Assembly: GCA_030068145.1 (NCBI GenBank)
Contig: JAPJBO010000013.1
Coordinates: 372,001-436,000 of the forward strand
DNA: 64,000 nt
Reading direction: 5' to 3'
Origin: Diplonema papillatum
Taxonomy: Eukaryota > Euglenozoa > Diplonemea > Diplonemida > Diplonemidae
Shown here: positions 21,555 to 32,880 of the stretch, piece by piece
How positions within the stretch are numbered: position 1 is the first letter of the stretch
Layout of the letters: the number at the start of each line of letters is the position of its first letter
The notes under the pieces: generated by a model
The model's input: only the letters and a program-made list of their open reading frames with translations
Database searches by the model: none
What the model was told of the DNA's origin: nothing
Position numbers and translations under genes: made by a program

Positions 21555-22856
21555 GGGCTATGTAGGATGGAAACGTTGGAAACGTTTCCGTTTCCGTTTC
21601 CGTTTCCTTCTTTTTGGCGGTGGATGGAAACGCCGTTTCTTTTCAAAAGAAACGGCTGGTATGCCACTAGTATACTGGCTGAAGGTCCGACCGGAAATGT
21701 GTGTCGAACGGCGGACCCCGCAATCCAGTGGGAAACCATGGACAAGGTGGCTTTGAAAAAGAGGGAGGAAAGAAGCATAAGAGTTGCGACCGCGTGGAGC
21801 AGACGCAACCACACGCATCCGGTTGTGATGACTTTGAGGTCTGCAGCTCTTTATACCAATGGCTGTTGTAGCGACGATGCTCTGTTATGCGAGGCCGTTG
21901 GCCAACGCGCTGAAGACGATCGGGAAAGCACATCCGCTTCCAATAATAGGCTATACAGATACGGTCGTTCAGGACAGCGGGAGCACCGCCGCGCCACAGG
22001 CTACAAGACCGGGGTTTTTCGGCGGCGTAAGACAAAGAGGGAGTGCAATCAGCATCAGGAGGTGAGAAGGGCACACGTATGCCGGGGCAATGTTGAACCC
22101 GCCAGAAAAGCGATGGCCACGCAGTAACGTGTGCGCTAAACATCGCTTGCCACAGTGCACCTTGCATACGACGACGGGTGGCAACCGTCACCGGAAGGGG
22201 CACCATCGGGCGGTGTTGTCGGAGCATAGACAGCGACGGCAGGAAGAACCCCACCGACAATGCAGAAGAGGACGGCAGATTCAAAAAGCCCCACTCGGCA
22301 CGGCTGCCGATACAAGTAAACATGAGAACGTGGGTTGGAAGCAGCAGAGGACGAAGTGGTAGGCACAGAAGAGTGGAATCTGGTGTCAGAAAACCTCAGC
22401 ATCCGCATGTGACGACATTCTGCATCATTAGCTTGTGGTTACCTATTTGCTCGTGTCAGATCGCCGATGAAAGAAAGCGGTGAGCATCAGCGACTGCTCT
22501 GCACAAACGAGACCGCGACGACACACAAGAAGGGGCCGAGCCAAGTCGAAGAACAGCCCAGGAAGGGCCCTGAAGAGTCAGAGAGCCCGCCAGAAGACGG
22601 AGGAAGAGAAGTGCCCGCTAGTAGATCAAAAGAAGAAGGTGATCCCGCCCTCTGAAAGGAAAGCCAAAATTTGGCTGGAAACGGACACCTGACGGACACA
22701 CAGAAGGACCCGCGAAGTGGTATCCTATAGGACCCCTCAGCATGACCTTCCGGCGTTTCTTTTAAAAGAAACGGAAACGTTTCCGTTTCCGTTTCCGTTT
22801 CCGTTTCCATATTTCGAAAAAACTAAAAGAAACGGCGTTTCCATCCAACTTAGCCC
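21555..22856. mobile_element. TA-flanked inverted-repeat transposon T1 (non-autonomous)
   Basis: GGGCTA...GGATGGAAACG at the left is matched by CGTTTCCATCC...TAGCCC at the right, each flanked by TA. Subterminal GTTTCC repeats occur in both arms. The 1.3-kb interior has no transposase-like frame. TA duplication fits the Tc1/mariner superfamily, but family assignment is inference. A C-run lies directly to the left. Confidence 0.7.
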
Positions 22857-22858
22857 TA

Positions 22859-24067
22859 GGGGGGGTCAAAAGCTGTCAAAATAGGTCATTTTTTTGGGAA
22901 CCACATAGGGGCTCCTAAAAGGCAATAAAATTTGGTAAACCGCCCCAGAACCGTATAGAAATGCCTAAAACATGCTTTTTGGCTGCTGAAGTGCCCCGAA
23001 AAGGCCTTTTTACGAGTGCCCAATTTTTGGACTCAGGGTGGACACCGTTTGGTACCGGTGTTCTTCTTTTTAGGTGACAACCCCAAAAATAGTGACAGCA
23101 TGAACCGAAGAAGGAAAACAACACTGCCCAAACCTATGTATTTTTACTCAAAAGACTTTCCTGAGAGTTGGGGATGGTGGGGCTTCGTAGGAGGCATTGA
23201 CAAGCGACTCAATGAGGTACGGCTTCGTAACGTGCCGCCCCCTCGAGTCCTTGACGTCAGCGCCAGCTTTCGTAGTGGCCTGTGTCGTGTAGCGTGCTAC
23301 CGCAAGCTGCAGATACCCTGCCCTGAGCTGCTATGTCGTGGCAGTCCTATAAATCCACCGCCGAACCTTTTCGTTCAAGTCCAGTTTTCTATTTTTGTTC
23401 AAGCTCAACGTGCGTTGGGGTTAGGTACCAGAGATACACCCCGGTGACCAGTATTGTCTTCCGTGCGTGTGCAATGCGACCCTTTCGGGGTGGTGTACGA
23501 AAGGCGAACTTGAATAAAAGACACTGTCGCGTGCATCCCTTCAACAAAAACGTTGGGATCTGGAAAATCCCACTACGGATGAGAGCATCTCATTGTTTTT
23601 CTCGGAAAGACATCGAACTTTGTGAATATCGCTCCAGCAGAAGTTCGGGGAAGAGCTGCTGCCTGCGGTGTCAACAACACCTCAGCTTGCGCAAGACTCA
23701 GAGAGCCTTTTGGGACGTTGTTAACCATCCAGACGAGCAACGTTCATAGCTGCCTTCCTCCTGGGTGTCGTTTGCCCTTTTCTTGCTTCCATTTGTGGCT
23801 GCCTGCACGTGATTGTAGCCTCATCTTTGCATGGTATGAACAGTGAAGCACACACACAGGCTGCTAGCCGGTACCAAACGGTGTCCACCCTAAAACCATC
23901 AACTAATACACCCCCCCCTGGGCCATTTTCCATGAAACTTCCCCCAAAAACACGTTTCCGGGCATTTCTGAGGCGGGTTGTATGGGTTTTTAGCCTTAAA
24001 CTGCCGCTAAGTCTACAGGCTGAAAATGTCACCATTTTGACGCAAAAAAAGACCTTTTGACCCCCCC
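22859..24067. mobile_element. TA-flanked inverted-repeat transposon T2 (non-autonomous)
   Basis: GGGGGGGTCAAAAG (22859) and CTTTTGACCCCCCC (24054-24067) are perfect inverted ends flanked by TA. The left TA (22857-22858) is also the right TA of T1, so one element inserted at the very edge of the other. No transposase-like frame inside. Confidence 0.75.
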
Positions 24068-24179
24068 TACCCCCCCCCCCCGATTCTCTTTTTTAGACAA
24101 TTTCATTCTCTTTTCCTCCCGTAGCGTCGCCAGAAAGACGACGAATGCGGGAAGGCTCTAGAATAGGCATAACAATAAC

Positions 24180-24222
24180 CCAACCTCGGTTGGAGTGCTT
24201 CACCCGGCGAGCTACGAGGGTG
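24180..24222 (+). other. paired hairpins, second copy
   Basis: CCAAC/GTTGG then CACCC/GGGTG around GCGAGCTACGA, as behind the RT frame at 12.4 kb but with exchanged stem bases. Probably the remnant of another element 3' end. Confidence 0.5.
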
Positions 24223-24271
24223 TTACCACGTATTTTCTATCAGAAAAAGCCCCAAAAAAACGCGAAAGGAC

Positions 24272-24307
24272 GGTGCTACGGCATGATTCGGCAACCGCTG
24301 CTAAACA
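24272..24307. ncRNA. structured motif, copy b, left half
   Basis: GGTGCTA, then CGGCATGATTCGGCAACCGC, then TGCTAAACA. The right half lies at 34715-34768 beyond the LINE array: CTAAACGAACATGACG, GGCGGC, a hairpin ATAGAG/CTCTAT and TGGCACC. GGTGCTA pairs with TGGCACC over seven positions (one G-T), a compensated change from GGTGTCA/TGACACC in copies a and c. Confidence 0.6.
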
Positions 24308-24350
24308 GTGCATGTTAATCCGTGTGGTTCATGTACTTAAAAGAACTCAA
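24308..24350 (+). mobile_element. LINE 3' stub, 43 bp
   Basis: Only the last 43 bp of the LINE (GTGCATG...AAAAGAACTCAA), between TGCTAAACA and TGCTAAACG. An equal-length stub sits in motif copy c at 44060-44102. Confidence 0.8.
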
Positions 24351-26880
24351 TGCTAAACGGAAGTGTTTCGACATGGTCCCGCGAGAGGTAGTGCTACGCC
24401 TGGCTGAGGACTTCGGACTGCACGGTCGGGTTCTCAAGCCGCTGAGGGCGATTTACAGTCTGCTCGCAAGACGCTTCAAGTTGCCGCTAGGGGTGGGCAG
24501 GGAGTTTAGTGTGACCAACGGTATCCTTCAAGGGTGCCCTGTGTCCATCATACTCATCAATGCCCTGCTGTCGGTAGTGATGAAAGCGGTCAAAAAAGAA
24601 GCTGAGGGTGTGAGTCCTAAGTCGTACGCGGATGATGCCACACTACTGTCCAGGCTGTCGGAGGCCGCACTGCAAAAGGGAGTCGACATTGTTGACGAGT
24701 TCTGCACACTCACCGGAATGCAGCTAAACCTCGAGAAGACCATCGCATTCTCGACGAGGCAGAGGCACCAGTCGACGCTCAGACTCCGAAGCGGAAATGC
24801 GCTGCTGCGATTTAGCAAGTCCGTCACGTGTCTGGGGGCCCTAGTCTCAACGGCGAAGAACAGAAAGGAGAGGTCCGACTCTAAGAGGGTAGAGAGGGCG
24901 GCGGCCCTAGCGGAGGGCCTCCGCCACGCGCCATTCCGGTACGAAAAGCGGGTCCGTATTGTGCAGTCGAATGTGTTGCCGGCAGCGCTATCGGGCTGCT
25001 CCTTCGCGCCGGTGTCAAAGGTGGCGATGAAGCGGTTGACGACGTCGGTGATGGGTCTGATCTGGGGTGGAGCAAACCCGAAGCGCGCGAGAGAAATGGT
25101 CCTGAACTTCCAGGAGAAGGGCCACCTGACGGACCCCGGTACGTGTTTAGCGTACCGGGTGACGACGGCGTTCTACGCGGCGTGCGAGAGGCTGCCGCGA
25201 CTGCTACCTCTGATGGAGAGTATCCGGGGGCGGTACGCCGAGGGGGACCAACCCCTCGGCCCAGTCGGGCTGGCGATGAGGAGCATGGAGGAGTGTGGAC
25301 ACATATGGGAGCCTGGGCCCCTATCTCGCACGCTACGACGGAATGGTGCAGTGTTCGACCCGCTGGCCTCGTCGCCCTCGAAGAGGGGGCACGAAGTGAG
25401 GGCGGACCTGAGAACGAGGACGTGGGCCCGACTGATGGCGAGAAGGCCAGGATATCAGGGGCTGGAAAGAGCCGACTTGGAGCGCACGAATGCGTTCTGG
25501 AAGACGAGGGAATGTTCCGCGCACACGGCGAAGCTAATTCGAGTTGCGATTGCGGGGGGTGTGAACACGGCGGAGTTCACGTCGCGGATGAGGCAGGCTG
25601 GAGCTGAGCCGCAGGCGCCCAGCTGCAAGCACTGTGGGAGCGGCGTGACGGAGAACGAACAGCATATCTACTGGGACTGCGACGCATACTCACACATTCG
25701 CCGGCGGGAAGCACACGCCGGGCTGATGGCGGCCAACCGAACCGAGTGGCCCCGATGCACGCTGGAACATGGTGTGGTTGTACCGGGGAACGCCCACTTA
25801 TCGAGGCGGCTCCAGGAGATGATGGCTGAAATCCTTGCGGAACGTGCAGGGCTCGAAGCACGTGGCTGGGTAGCCAGGAACCCCACGACCCCCTGGTCGA
25901 GAGCGGATGCGATGCCTGCCGAGAAATTTGACCACCCCTTTGCGCGGATTGCCCCGGCATGGACGTGGGAGCGAAACAAGACCTGGGGACTACCGACGTT
26001 TTATGCGTTGGTAGCGTGGCTGTCTGACATGCAGTGGACCGAGAGCGGGCAGGCGTCAATGCTAGAGCTTGCGATCGACTTTGAACTCTTCTCGGGCCTC
26101 AGCATGCCGCTGCACGGGAATGCGCCGAAGGGGGTGAGAGAACGGGGAAACGTCCTGCGCTGCATGATGAGCGCGTTGGACAAGCTGGCGGCACAGCAAG
26201 GGCTGGGAAGCTGCATGAGAGGGGAGAGGGTGTGCCCGACGACGTCGCTGTCGTTCATGGGCATCTCGGGGATATCGGGTGTACGGCCCAGGCCACGCTT
26301 TCGCGAGGCACACACGGGGACGATACTTGAGGAACAAGTGAAAGGAAGCGATGTAGGGACGCAGTGCCCGGCGTACCCTGACTGGACGATCGGGAGAGCG
26401 GCGAGGTGGGCCCTGCCTGCCCCACCACAACTGCACCCAGACCCCGTGCATATGCCGGGTGTCGATATAGAGAAGGCACTCGTCACGTGCGCGACCCATC
26501 ACAAAGGGAAGTGTGAGGCGTGCAGAGCACTCGTCCGAAGGGACGTGCCCACGGTAGAGATGTGCTGCCGGCACCATCACCACGCGAACGATGGGCAGCC
26601 GATCGCGGTGTGCACAGAGCACAGCACGACGAAGTGCGGCGAGTGCAAGACGGCGGCGGCGTGTTGCCGCAGCGGGCATCATGCCTGCCGCACGCATGGC
26701 AGAGGAACCTGCCAAGAGTGCAAGAGGCTCCCTACGCTGACGCAGAGGCGACCGGCGGCATGTTGCCGCCGCGGCCACCACCAGTCCAACGAACGAACGT
26801 CCCGTCAACCCCCGGACGCAACAAGAAGAAGAGGCCCTCCTCACCCACCCAGGTGGGCGTACAACGGGAAACGCCAGTAG
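24331..26880 (+). pseudogene. LINE copy A RT frame
   Basis: Starts in the preceding stub (MYLKELNAKR) and continues in frame into the RT of copy A. Residues show the YADD box, the thumb, a C-X2-C-X9-H-X4-C knuckle and the Cys/His-rich tail as in copy B. One base is missing near 26790 compared with copy C, which shifts the last basic segment; that segment continues open in another frame to 27299 and ends DDAMAGDDVIR. The endonuclease and N-terminus are absent. Confidence 0.8.
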
Positions 26881-27358
26881 GAAAGCGAGCGGCGCGAGCG
26901 CCGCCCGCGGCAACGAAAAAGGAGACGGCGACGACCGGACGGGCGACCAAGAGGCCGCCACCAACGCCAGGAACCAGCGAACGACCAGCGCTGAAGAAGT
27001 GGGTGCTAGGCACCCCGAAGGAAGGCCCGATCGCCAGCCGCAAGCGGAAGAAGACGAAGGCGACCACCCCCGACTCAGGGGTGCATCGAAGGAAGAAGAA
27101 GGTACCGAGGGCAAGCAGCTCTCAGAAACGACCGGGGACCACGAGCACACCAATGCCCTCGAAAGTGAAAAACGGACACACGTGCCCGCCCTCGTACTCG
27201 CCGACTCAGTCTCTGGAATCGCAAGAAAGCCAAACCCCGCTGGCTCCACAAATGCTCGATCTTGACGACGCAATGGCAGGTGACGACGTCATCCGATAAC
27301 CTGACTTTCAAGGCAGTGCATGCTAATCCATGTGGTTCATGTACTTAAAAGAACTCAA
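24360..27358 (+). mobile_element. LINE copy A, 5'-truncated
   Basis: Begins inside the RT domain (FDMVPREVVLRLAED) and runs to the common 3' end AAAAGAACTCAA. Flanked by TGCTAAACG on both sides. About 3.0 kb of the 5.5-kb element. Confidence 0.9.
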
Positions 27359-27494
27359 TGCTAAACGAAAAATATAATAATAAAATTTTTTTTTTTCCAA
27401 CTGGTACCGGAGGGGAGTGGGGATCAACCCCCACAGAGACCAGAGAGAACTGGGTCCGAGGGTAGCGACCGTATCGCTCTTGAGCGACACGGTC

Positions 27495-30400
27495 ATGGAA
27501 TGGGAGAGGGGGAGCCGGAGACTGAGAACCCCTCTGCCGGTCGGCACACTGTGCCACATGGAAGGCGAGGCCAGGAACCTGTGGACGCACGGGATTCGTC
27601 CAGATGATGTCGCACGCGACCGGGTCTCGCTGACCTACAGGGCCGTGCGCGAGGCCGCCTCCCAAAGTTTGCAAGGCCGGGACACCCCGCAAGAAGCTCC
27701 CATACCCCCCCCGCCCAGCCCTCAGGCATCCACTGCACCCCCCCAACATCAGTCCAGCCCCGCGCCACGGACACTTTTGCTTCATCACCAAAGAACTCTA
27801 CAATCAATCAAAGAATCAGCAAGACAGCGGCTGATAACCGCGGGGGACGTCGAACAAAACCCTGGTCCCGGCCGCGCGGAGATGAGGTTCGCGACGTTAA
27901 ACGTAACCAACCTACTACAGTATCTCCCAGCGGCCGACGCGGTGGAAGCGGATCTTCTCTGCTGCCAGGAGGTGACACTCCTTCCGTGCAAACGGGTGCA
28001 GGCGGAGGAATACCTGCGGAAATGGTGCTGCCACTGGGGTCTGCCACCACCCGGAAGACTCTGTAGGAACTCCGGTAGTCGCTCGACGATGAACGCCGCG
28101 AACGGAGGGCTCTCCACTCTAGTACTGAGACCGATACCGGCGTACGATACGATGACGGCGCTCGCGCACGCAGCAATACGGTCCCCGGACCGAGTGAGCC
28201 ATACGGTAGTAGCAACAGGGGCCGGCAACACGTTCGTGCACGTGTTCAATGTCTACTGCCCTTCCGGAAACGGGAGGGCGGAGAGCGAGGAGCGTGAGGA
28301 CATGCTGGAGAAGATCCTCTTCGCAGCGGCGGATAGCCTCGGTGACGTCCCCATAATGGTGATGGGTGACCTGAACACGGAAGAAGACCGGTCCCCTGTA
28401 CTGCGGAAGGCACTAAGGAATGGATGGTCCGACGCAGCGGAACTGCACCATGCGCGTACCGGTGACACACCACCACCACCGACCTTTACCAGCGCCCGGA
28501 CATCGGGCACGAGGATCGACCGCATACTCCTCAACCGAATAACGACGGGAGCTTTCCGCCAATGCGTCACCACCGCGGTGAACGTGCCGGGACACCGGCT
28601 CGTGACAATGACCCTGGACATTGCGGCGCTGCGCCAAATCGTGTGGCGATTTAAAGTACCGCGGGAAATCTCTACGGAGGGGGGACCCAAGTGGGGCCTC
28701 TCGGACACAGAAGCTTACAGGGAAGCCGTACAGAGACTGGCCAACTCCGATTTCGCAGAACGGCTGGCAGCACAGCGAGTGGAAGAGGCCTGGCTCGAGT
28801 GGTCACGAGTCAGTGAGCAGTACTTGCAGGATGCCTTCGGAATCCCTGCGGAAGAAAGGGGAAGAAGTACAGGACGGGGGATAAAGACGTCACCTAAAAG
28901 AGTCTGCATCACGGCAAGCACTGCGAGCGACGGGTCGGGGGCGGCGAACAGCAGACAGCTACGGCTCCGGAAGGCCATCCACAGGATGGAACGCATCTGC
29001 AGCTACCTTGCGCAACGGCGCGGGCCGGAGGCAGTTCCGCATGAGGTATCCCGTTGCTGGCAGAACAGCAGGCGGCTGGCACAGGCGTGCATGAAAGATG
29101 GCCAAGGGACAGAAGGATTCCCGGATCATGAGGAGGCGAAGCAGCTTCTCACGGCATTGCGGGAAGAGACGAGCAGGCTCGGAAAGGAAGGATCGGCGGC
29201 CAGGTTTACGAAATACCGAGACAAGCTGAACGAGAGGGCCGATGCGAGCAGACGATGTCTGACAACCATCTGCGCCGGACGCGCTGAGCCGTCGGGGGTG
29301 TTGCGAAAGGGGGCGGGAGTGACTGCAAATGTTGACGAGATGGACGAGGTGCTGAACACTGCGTGGGACCCTATCCTGCGTAAGTACAAGGACGGGCCAG
29401 AGCCGGAGTACGAGCCGTTTCGGGATCGGTTCCGGGATCACATCGGCCCACATATGATGGAAGCCGGAACAATCACGGGGGAGGAGCTGCGAATTCTGCT
29501 GAGGAAGAAGCCGAAGAAAAGCGCGTCAGGGGTGGATGGCTGGCGTATGGCTGAACTGCGGGAGTTGCCGCTCCCCCTGCTGAATGCACTTGCAGACGTC
29601 ATGAACCTGGTCGAAGCAACTGGAGACTGGCCGGCAAGCATGACAACTGCGCTGGTGTCGATGGTGCCGAAGGATGAGAGTCAAGACCCGCTGCACACAA
29701 GACCGATAACCGTCACATCCGCCGTGTACCGCTTATGGGCCTGCCGCAGGCTGGCGGACATAGTTCTGTGGCAAGAGGAATGGATCGAAGAAGGACAGAA
29801 AGGCTTTCGACCGGGTCACCGGATCGAGGACGTCTTGATGGAAATTGGGCTCGAGATGGAGGACGCCTTGTTGGACGGGGAGCCGCTCTACGGTGTGGCG
29901 CTGGACTTCCGGAAATGCTTCGACATGGTCCCGCGAGAGATAGTACTGCGCTTAGCCGAGGACTTAGGATTGCACAATCGGGTTCTCAAGCCGCTGAGGG
30001 CTATCTACAGACTGCTCGCGAGACGCTTCAAGCTACCATTAGGGGTGGGCAGGGAGTTCAGTGTGACCAACGGTATCCTTCAAGGGTGCCCTGTATCCGT
30101 CATACTCATCAATGCCCTGCTGTCGGTAGTGATGAAAGCGGTCAAGAAAGAAGCGGAGGGTGTGAGTCCAAAGTCATACGCGGACGACGCCACACTGCTG
30201 TCCAGGCTGTCGGAGGCCGCCCTGCAAAAGGGAGTGGACGTAGTAGACGAGTTCTGCACACTCACCGGGATGGAGCTAAACCTCCAGAAGACGGTCGCGT
30301 TCTCGACGAGACGTAGGCATCAGTCGACTCTCAAACTCCGCAGCGTGGATGCGCTGCTGCGGTTTAGCAAATCCGTCAAGTGCCTCGGGGTCCTAGTCTC

Positions 30401-32816
30401 GACGGCGAAGAATAGGACGGAAAGGTCCGACTCGGAGAGGGTGGAGAAGGCGGCTGCCCTGGCGGAAGGCCTCCGCCATGCGCCGTTCCGGTACGAAAAG
30501 CGGGTCCGGATTGTGCAGTCGAATGTGCTACCGGCGGCGCTGTCAGGCTGCTCTTTCGCGCCGGTATCGAAGGTGGCGATGAAACGGCTGACGACGTCGG
30601 TGATGGGACTGATCTGGGGTGGATCCAACCCGAAGCGCGCGAGGGAGATGGTCCTAAACTTTCAGGAGAAGGGCCACCTGACGGATCCCGGTACATGCCT
30701 AGCATATAGGGTGACGACAGCGTTTTACGCGGCGTGCGAGAGGTTGCCACGACTGCTGCCTCTGATGGAGAGCATCCGGGGAAGATACGCCGAGGGGGAC
30801 CTACCCCTGGGGCCAGTTGGACTGGCGATGAGGAGCATGGAGGAGTGTGGACACGTATGGGGACCCGGGCCCCTGTCTCGCACGCTGAGGAATGGAGCAA
30901 CGTATGACCCGTTAACCTCGGCACCTTCGAAGAGGGGACATGAAGTTAGGGCGGACTTGAGGGCGAAGACGTGGTCCCGACTGGTGGCGAGGCGGCCGGG
31001 ATTTGAGGGCATACAGAGAGCCGACCTGGAGCGGACGAACTCCTTCTGGAGGATGCGTGAATGTCCCGCGCACACCGCGAGGCTTATACGTGTAGCGTTG
31101 GCGGGGGGGGTGAACACGGCTGAGTACACGTCGCGGATGAGGCAGGCCGGAGCTGAGCCGCAGGCGCCCAGCTGCAAGCACTGTGGAAGCGGCGACACCG
31201 AGGACGAGAAACACGTATTCTGGGACTGCGGAGCGTACTCGCACATACGGCGACGAGAGGCACATGCCGAGCTGATGGCAGCCAACCGGGCCGACTGGCC
31301 CAGATGCACGCTGGAACACGGTGTGGTAGTACCCGAGAATGCCCAATTCTCGAGGCGGCTCCAGGAGATGATGGCTGAAATCCTTGCGGAACGGGCTGGG
31401 CTCGAAGCACGTGGCTGGGTGGCCAGGAACCCCACGACCCCCTGGTCGAGAGCGAATGCGATGCCTGCCGAGAAATTTGACCACCCCTTCGCGCGGATTG
31501 CCCCGGCATGGACGTGGGAGCGGAACAAGACCTGGGGACTACCGACGTTTTATGCGTTGGTAGCGTGGCTGTCGGACATGCAATGGACCGAGAACGGGCA
31601 GGCGTCAATGCTGGAGCTTGCGATCGACTTTGAACTCTTCTCGGGCCTCAGCATGCCGCTGCACGGGAATGCGCCGAAGGGGGTGAGAGAACGGGGAAAC
31701 GTCCTGCGCTGCATGATGAGCGCGTTGGACAAGCTGGCGGCACAGCAAGGGCTGGGAAGCTGCATGAGAGGAGAGAGGGTGTGCCCGACGACGTCGCTGT
31801 CGTTCATGGGCATCACGGGGATATCGGGTATACGGCCCAGGCCACGCTTTCGCGAGGCACACACGGGGACGATACTTGAGGAACAAGTGAAAGGAAGCGA
31901 TGTAGGGACGCAGTGCCCGACGTACCCTGACTGGACGATCGGGAGAGCGGCGAGGTGGGCCCTGCCTGCCCCACCACAACTGCACCCAGACCCCGTGCAT
32001 ATGCCGGGTGTCGGTATAGAGAAGGCACTCGTCACGTGCGCGACCCATCACAAAGGGAAGTGTGAGGCGTGCAGAGCACTCGTCCGAAGGGACGTTCCCA
32101 CGGTAGAGATGTGCTGCCGGCACCATCACCACGCGAACGATGGGCAGCCGATCGCGGTGTGCACAGAGCACAGCACGACGAAGTGCGGCGAGTGCAAGAC
32201 GGCGGCGGCGTGTTGCCGCAGCGGGCATCATGCCTGCCGCACGCATGGCAGAGGAACCTGCCAAGAGTGCAAAAGGCTCCCTACGCTGACGCAGAGGCGA
32301 CCGGCGGCATGTTGCAGCCGCGGCCACCACCAGTCCAACAAGCCGAACGTCCAGTCAACCCCCGGACGCAACAAGAAGAAGAGGCCCTCCTCACCCACCC
32401 AGGTGGGTGTACAGCGGGAAACGCCAGTAGGAAAGCGAGCGGCGCGAGCGCGCGCTCGCGGCAACGAAAAAGGAGACGGCGACGACCGGACGGGCGACCA
32501 AGAGGCCGCCACCAACGCCAGGAACCAGCGAACGACCAGCGCTGAAGAAGAGGGTGCTCGGCACCCCGAAGGAAGGCCCGATCGCCGGCCGCAAGCGGAA
32601 GAAGACGAAGGCGACCACACCCGACTCAGGGGTGCATCGAAGGAAGAAGAAGGTACCGAGGGCAAGCAGCTCTCAGAAACGACCGGGGACCACGGGCACA
32701 CCAATGCCCTCGAAAGTGGAAAACGGGCACTCCTGCCTGCCCTCGTACTCGCCGACTCAGTCTCTGGAATCGCAAGAAAGCCAAACCCCGCTAGCTCCAC
32801 AAATGCTCAACCTTGA
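27495..32816 (+). CDS. LINE polyprotein: 2A - AP endonuclease - RT - Cys/His-rich
   Basis: First ATG in the open frame is 27495 (MEWERGSRRL). A Pro-rich leader of about 115 residues ends in the ribosome-skipping 2A motif GDVEQNPGP. The AP endonuclease follows at once (RFATLNVTNLL; CQEV near 27963; VMGDLN near 28365; RIDRILL near 28515; GHR near the end where families have SDH). The RT has GFRPGHR, GVALDFRKCFDMVP, LQGCPVS and YADD (30177-30188). Then come a C-X2-C-X9-H-X4-C knuckle (31173-31230), a region with many CxxC and HH pairs (about 32030-32330), and a basic tail. It nicks the target and reverse transcribes there. Relative to copies A and C the tail is shifted in frame near 32450, so the natural ending DDVIR is lost. 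Confidence 0.85.
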   Translation: MEWERGSRRLRTPLPVGTLCHMEGEARNLWTHGIRPDDVARDRVSLTYRAVREAASQSLQGRDTPQEAPIPPPPSPQASTAPPQHQSSPAPRTLLLHHQRTLQSIKESARQRLITAGDVEQNPGPGRAEMRFATLNVTNLLQYLPAADAVEADLLCCQEVTLLPCKRVQAEEYLRKWCCHWGLPPPGRLCRNSGSRSTMNAANGGLSTLVLRPIPAYDTMTALAHAAIRSPDRVSHTVVATGAGNTFVHVFNVYCPSGNGRAESEEREDMLEKILFAAADSLGDVPIMVMGDLNTEEDRSPVLRKALRNGWSDAAELHHARTGDTPPPPTFTSARTSGTRIDRILLNRITTGAFRQCVTTAVNVPGHRLVTMTLDIAALRQIVWRFKVPREISTEGGPKWGLSDTEAYREAVQRLANSDFAERLAAQRVEEAWLEWSRVSEQYLQDAFGIPAEERGRSTGRGIKTSPKRVCITASTASDGSGAANSRQLRLRKAIHRMERICSYLAQRRGPEAVPHEVSRCWQNSRRLAQACMKDGQGTEGFPDHEEAKQLLTALREETSRLGKEGSAARFTKYRDKLNERADASRRCLTTICAGRAEPSGVLRKGAGVTANVDEMDEVLNTAWDPILRKYKDGPEPEYEPFRDRFRDHIGPHMMEAGTITGEELRILLRKKPKKSASGVDGWRMAELRELPLPLLNALADVMNLVEATGDWPASMTTALVSMVPKDESQDPLHTRPITVTSAVYRLWACRRLADIVLWQEEWIEEGQKGFRPGHRIEDVLMEIGLEMEDALLDGEPLYGVALDFRKCFDMVPREIVLRLAEDLGLHNRVLKPLRAIYRLLARRFKLPLGVGREFSVTNGILQGCPVSVILINALLSVVMKAVKKEAEGVSPKSYADDATLLSRLSEAALQKGVDVVDEFCTLTGMELNLQKTVAFSTRRRHQSTLKLRSVDALLRFSKSVKCLGVLVSTAKNRTERSDSERVEKAAALAEGLRHAPFRYEKRVRIVQSNVLPAALSGCSFAPVSKVAMKRLTTSVMGLIWGGSNPKRAREMVLNFQEKGHLTDPGTCLAYRVTTAFYAACERLPRLLPLMESIRGRYAEGDLPLGPVGLAMRSMEECGHVWGPGPLSRTLRNGATYDPLTSAPSKRGHEVRADLRAKTWSRLVARRPGFEGIQRADLERTNSFWRMRECPAHTARLIRVALAGGVNTAEYTSRMRQAGAEPQAPSCKHCGSGDTEDEKHVFWDCGAYSHIRRREAHAELMAANRADWPRCTLEHGVVVPENAQFSRRLQEMMAEILAERAGLEARGWVARNPTTPWSRANAMPAEKFDHPFARIAPAWTWERNKTWGLPTFYALVAWLSDMQWTENGQASMLELAIDFELFSGLSMPLHGNAPKGVRERGNVLRCMMSALDKLAAQQGLGSCMRGERVCPTTSLSFMGITGISGIRPRPRFREAHTGTILEEQVKGSDVGTQCPTYPDWTIGRAARWALPAPPQLHPDPVHMPGVGIEKALVTCATHHKGKCEACRALVRRDVPTVEMCCRHHHHANDGQPIAVCTEHSTTKCGECKTAAACCRSGHHACRTHGRGTCQECKRLPTLTQRRPAACCSRGHHQSNKPNVQSTPGRNKKKRPSSPTQVGVQRETPVGKRAARARARGNEKGDGDDRTGDQEAATNARNQRTTSAEEEGARHPEGRPDRRPQAEEDEGDHTRLRGASKEEEGTEGKQLSETTGDHGHTNALESGKRALLPALVLADSVSGIARKPNPASSTNAQP
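27843..27869 (+). other. 2A ribosome-skipping peptide
   Basis: Encodes GDVEQNPGP, a full match to the D-V/I-E-X-N-P-G-P consensus. Translation is expected to skip the bond between Gly and the final Pro, releasing the Pro-rich leader from the endonuclease-RT protein. Confidence 0.85.
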
Positions 32817-32880
32817 CGACGCAATGGCAGGTGACGACGTCATCCGATAACCTGACTTTCAAGGCAGTGCATGCTAATCC

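Noticed and set aside
20934-22127. 397-codon frame extending the Canopy-like protein
   Set aside because: Past about residue 165 the frame runs through a C-run and transposon T1 with no coding character.
26062-27273. Long minus-strand frames over the LINE array (also 31605-32330, 33433-34158)
   Set aside because: Complement of GC-rich LINE coding sequence, repeated in each copy with the same shape; no start or family features.
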